Shown: positions 55,831 through 58,061 of the stretch, one piece after another
How positions within the stretch are numbered: position 1 is the first letter of the stretch
How the letters are laid out: the number at the start of each line of letters is the position of its first letter
From: a virus
IMG/VR virus record: IMGVR_UViG_3300036826_000378
Span: 1 to 58,061 of that record
Direction: 5' to 3' (one strand)
Length of the DNA: 58,061 nt
Program-made: the position numbers and the translations under genes
Notes under the pieces: model-generated
Told to the model about the DNA's origin: nothing
The model's input: only the letters and a program-made list of their open reading frames with translations
The model's database searches: none

Positions 55831-57093
55831 ATGACCGAACTCGCACCGCGCCGCTCGGCCATCTGGGCCATCCTCGTCGCGACTGCCGCGGCCGTTCTCT
55901 TCCTCGCGGCGTGTGCCCCCTCGGCTTCGCAGCGTGGTCCCGCTTCGGTCGCACCAGCCTCGTCAGCTCGTCAGGGTCAACCAGCCCTGCCCACACCCTC
56001 GGGGCAGAACGGGCTGCCTCGCGGCGTAGCTGGCGCCTCGCTGGTTAACCCGCCCGGCACGATGGGCTCTCAGCTCCCCTCGTGGGCGCAGAAGGAGCGG
56101 GCCCTCAAGATCCCCAACCCGCCGCCGCCGCACGGTGCGCTGGTCACGATCCTTGGCGTCGACATCAGCGAGTGGCAGGGGGGTACCAACCTCGCCGCCT
56201 ATGACCGCAGCTTCATCATCATCCGCGAGCAGTACGGGACCGCCGGCCTCGACAAGCAGTTCGTCTCGAACCGCAACCAGGCCCGCTCGCGCAACCTGCC
56301 GCGCAGCTTCTACCACTACGCCTATCCCGAGTACAACACGCCGGAATCAGAAGCCCGAACCTTCGCCTATGGCACGGACTGGCAGCCCGGCGAGGGCGCG
56401 ATGCTCGATTTCGAGGAGCAGTACGGGGACCCGGTCGGCTGGAGCCTGCGCTTCCTTCAAACGTTCGAATCGATCGAGCACTTCAAGCCTACGATCTACA
56501 TGAACGTCTACACGCTGTACGCCTACAACTGGGCGCCAGTCGCGGCGAATGGCAACGGCCTGATCGCAGCGCAATGGAACTTCAACCAGTCGACCCCGCC
56601 GTCCGGCGCCTTCCCGTTCGCCGCGGGCAAGCAGTACACGGACGCCGACTCGGTCAACGGCATCAGCGGTCGCGTCGATGGTGACGTTTTCTACGGCGAC
56701 GCGAGCACCTTCCTGAAGTACGGCGCGGGTGCGGGCGCTGGCGCGGGCACCAACCCGCCGCCCCCAGCTCCAGCGCCCACTCCTGCGCCCGGTATCGGCT
56801 GCTCGCACACCGTGCAGCCCGGCGAGACCCTGAGCGGCCTCGTGGGCTCCAGGTGGCCCCAGGTGGCGGCCGGCAACGGCCTGAGCAACCCGAACCTGAT
56901 CCGCGTCGGCCAGGTGCTCAACCTGTGCGCTTCCGGCTCCGCCGTCAGCTCGGGCTCCGCCGCCGGCTGCGTGACCGTCCGCCGCGGCGACACGATGAGC
57001 GGCCTCTTCGGAGCGAACTGGCCGGCCGTCGCGCGCAAGAACGGCATCCGCAACCCGAACCTGATCTTCCCCGGCGAGCGCATCTGCGCGTGA
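55831..57093 (+). CDS. GH25 lysozyme-like endolysin with lipobox and two LysM domains
   Basis: 420 residues from ATG 55831. Residues 9-28 form a signal with lipobox LAAC (cysteine 28), so export and lipid attachment are predicted. Residues about 108-300 are a GH25 muramidase domain (GVDISEWQGG near 109; MLDFEEQY near 191 with the catalytic acids). After a Gly/Ala/Pro linker, two LysM peptidoglycan-binding repeats (about 323-367 and 379-420) each carry a cysteine pair. It cleaves cell-wall peptidoglycan. A lipoprotein lysin is unusual for phage. Confidence 0.88.
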   Translation: MTELAPRRSAIWAILVATAAAVLFLAACAPSASQRGPASVAPASSARQGQPALPTPSGQNGLPRGVAGASLVNPPGTMGSQLPSWAQKERALKIPNPPPPHGALVTILGVDISEWQGGTNLAAYDRSFIIIREQYGTAGLDKQFVSNRNQARSRNLPRSFYHYAYPEYNTPESEARTFAYGTDWQPGEGAMLDFEEQYGDPVGWSLRFLQTFESIEHFKPTIYMNVYTLYAYNWAPVAANGNGLIAAQWNFNQSTPPSGAFPFAAGKQYTDADSVNGISGRVDGDVFYGDASTFLKYGAGAGAGAGTNPPPPAPAPTPAPGIGCSHTVQPGETLSGLVGSRWPQVAAGNGLSNPNLIRVGQVLNLCASGSAVSSGSAAGCVTVRRGDTMSGLFGANWPAVARKNGIRNPNLIFPGERICA

Positions 57094-57107
57094 CGTGGTG
57101 ACAGCGG

Positions 57108-57431
57108 ATGGATCCGGCAGCGTTCTTCGACGCGGTGAAGAACGGTGGGCCCAGCGCGATCTTCGTGCTGGTCATGCTGCTCACCCTGATCTTGACCGGC
57201 CAGTTGCGCACGAAGGGCACGGTCGAGTCCGAGATGGCAGCGTTGGAGAAGGCGCACCGAGCGGAGCTGGCCGCACGCGACCACCAGATCGCGGAGCTCA
57301 TCCGCATCCAGGAACGGCTGACGGAACGTATGGACCGCAACCAAGAGCTGTTCGGGGAGTCGATGAGCCTTATCCGCCAGGAGGTGATGCCGATGCTTCG
57401 AGCAGCGGTGGGACCAGCGAGGGCGTCATGA
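57108..57431 (+). CDS. holin-like small membrane protein
   Basis: 107 residues from ATG 57108. One transmembrane helix near residues 15-31 (PSAIFVLVMLLTLILTG) and a long coiled-coil tail (LEKAHRAELAARDHQIAEL). Located right after the lysin, so a holin or spanin-like accessory is likely; single-pass holins with this layout occur in other phages. Confidence 0.65.
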   Translation: MDPAAFFDAVKNGGPSAIFVLVMLLTLILTGQLRTKGTVESEMAALEKAHRAELAARDHQIAELIRIQERLTERMDRNQELFGESMSLIRQEVMPMLRAAVGPARAS

Positions 57432-57631
57432 ACCTTCAAGACGCTCTGGCGTACCTGTTCGCGCGGCGGCGGTCTCCTCGTCCAGCGGCACCGCCGCCGC
57501 CGAAAGTGGACTTCCCGCAGGTGGAGCAGCACCTCTCTCGGACCGACCGGGAGATCGAACGTGGCGCCAGCGAACTCGACTACCTGCGGGTCCAACTGAA
57601 GCTCCTTCGACGTGAATGGCCTGAGAAGTGA
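57428..57631 (+). CDS. small lysis-cassette protein
   Basis: 67 residues from ATG 57428 (ATGA overlap). Proline-rich after a basic start, then a helix (RTDREIERGASELDYLRVQL). Unknown; its place between membrane proteins suggests an accessory lysis factor. Confidence 0.62.
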   Translation: MNLQDALAYLFARRRSPRPAAPPPPKVDFPQVEQHLSRTDREIERGASELDYLRVQLKLLRREWPEK

Positions 57632-58061
57632 GCACGCTCCAACTCATCAGGGCTGTCGAGTACGGCGCGATCCTGCTCGCCGTCGTTGGTGAGTGCGCCA
57701 GTCTCTACGGCCTATACGATGCCTTCCGCAACCTGCTGGTCATCCCGCGAAAGCTGCGCCAGGCCAGCCACGTCACGCTCACCGTGATCTCGTCACTGAG
57801 CGTCTTCGTCGGCGTGGTGGGTCATGGTCTGCTCGGGTTCATCGGAATCGTGTCGCTCGGCGGCACACCGATGCCTTCGCGGTACCAGGCGGCGCTCTCG
57901 ACGTCCCTGGCCTTCGTGGCCGTCCAAGTAGCAATGGTCACGGCCTCGGTGCTGGTGCCGGTGCTGAGCACGCGGCTGCGTGGGCAGATTGCTCGGCAGG
58001 TGACTGAGCCTGAGACGCCCATGCGCCAGTCGGCCATCACGTTGCAACTGGTCCCGATCGA
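57628..58061 (+). CDS. multi-pass membrane protein, 3' end beyond window
   Basis: GTG 57628 (GTGA overlap) and 144 codons without a stop to the window edge. Hydrophobic segments near residues 10-25, 48-80 and 90-120 predict three or four helices. The C-terminal end is missing. A second holin or an immunity-type membrane protein is possible. Confidence 0.62.
   Translation, partial: MSTLQLIRAVEYGAILLAVVGECASLYGLYDAFRNLLVIPRKLRQASHVTLTVISSLSVFVGVVGHGLLGFIGIVSLGGTPMPSRYQAALSTSLAFVAVQVAMVTASVLVPVLSTRLRGQIARQVTEPETPMRQSAITLQLVPI

Overview
The window is about 58 kb of a high-GC genome (visibly around two thirds G+C) and reads as part of a tailed double-stranded DNA phage or prophage with a long non-contractile (siphovirus-type) tail. 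Evidence for this is a Mu gpI-like prohead protease with a C-terminal scaffold, a decoration and major capsid pair, head-tail joining proteins, a major tail protein, a tail assembly chaperone with a -1 slippery heptamer, a TP901-like tape measure of about 1010 residues, baseplate and tail-tip proteins, a GH25/LysM endolysin and holin-like membrane proteins. The host cannot be fixed. Many tiny zinc-knuckle proteins of actinophage type, -10-only leaderless promoters and GC content point to a high-GC Gram-positive (Actinomycetota) or Chloroflexota host. Both window ends cut genes. I saw no terminase, portal, DNA polymerase, primase, full integrase or tRNA, so this is a fragment of a larger genome.

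Layout. (1) 1-7247, minus strand: overlapping early-type genes in three promoter units. They include a membrane-anchored FtsK-like translocase behind a 40-residue leader peptide, a beta-class DNA methyltransferase, small zinc and SWIM-type proteins, and hypothetical genes. (2) 7248-7325: divergent promoter region. (3) 7326-29263, plus strand: about 50 small, tightly overlapping genes. Recognisable ones are a GHKL-ATPase fused to an HEXXH motif, a spermidine-synthase-like methyltransferase, a GNAT acetyltransferase, a winged-helix protein, a tyrosine-recombinase core-binding domain fused to a methyltransferase, and many CxxC proteins. (4) 29264-29388: inverted-repeat control region. (5) 29389-55797: virion genes. 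(6) 55831-58061: lysis cassette.

Regulation. The early half carries about a dozen copies of a promoter with a TANNNT box 6-7 bases upstream of a start codon, nearly always ATGAAC. This implies leaderless mRNAs. Two upstream-element classes can be told apart (CAGCANTACCG type and GGCGCANGCGC type). Several of these starts open a short leader peptide that runs into a Shine-Dalgarno-led gene. I see none of these promoters in the virion half. Factor-independent terminators or strong hairpins lie at 2720-2756, 11441-11470, 14916-14954, 22685-22716, 33185-33220 and 44754-44784.

Oddities. Six early-region genes need a one-base shift to read through and one carries an in-frame TGA, while the 29 kb of virion and lysis genes show only the expected chaperone frameshift. 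Two of the shifted small genes end in QxSLF tails that resemble sliding-clamp-binding motifs. The most unusual proteins are the GHKL-HEXXH fusion at 12216, the recombinase-methyltransferase fusion at 27626, and the neighbouring proteins at 24790 and 25148 that end in short beta-arch-like repeats.
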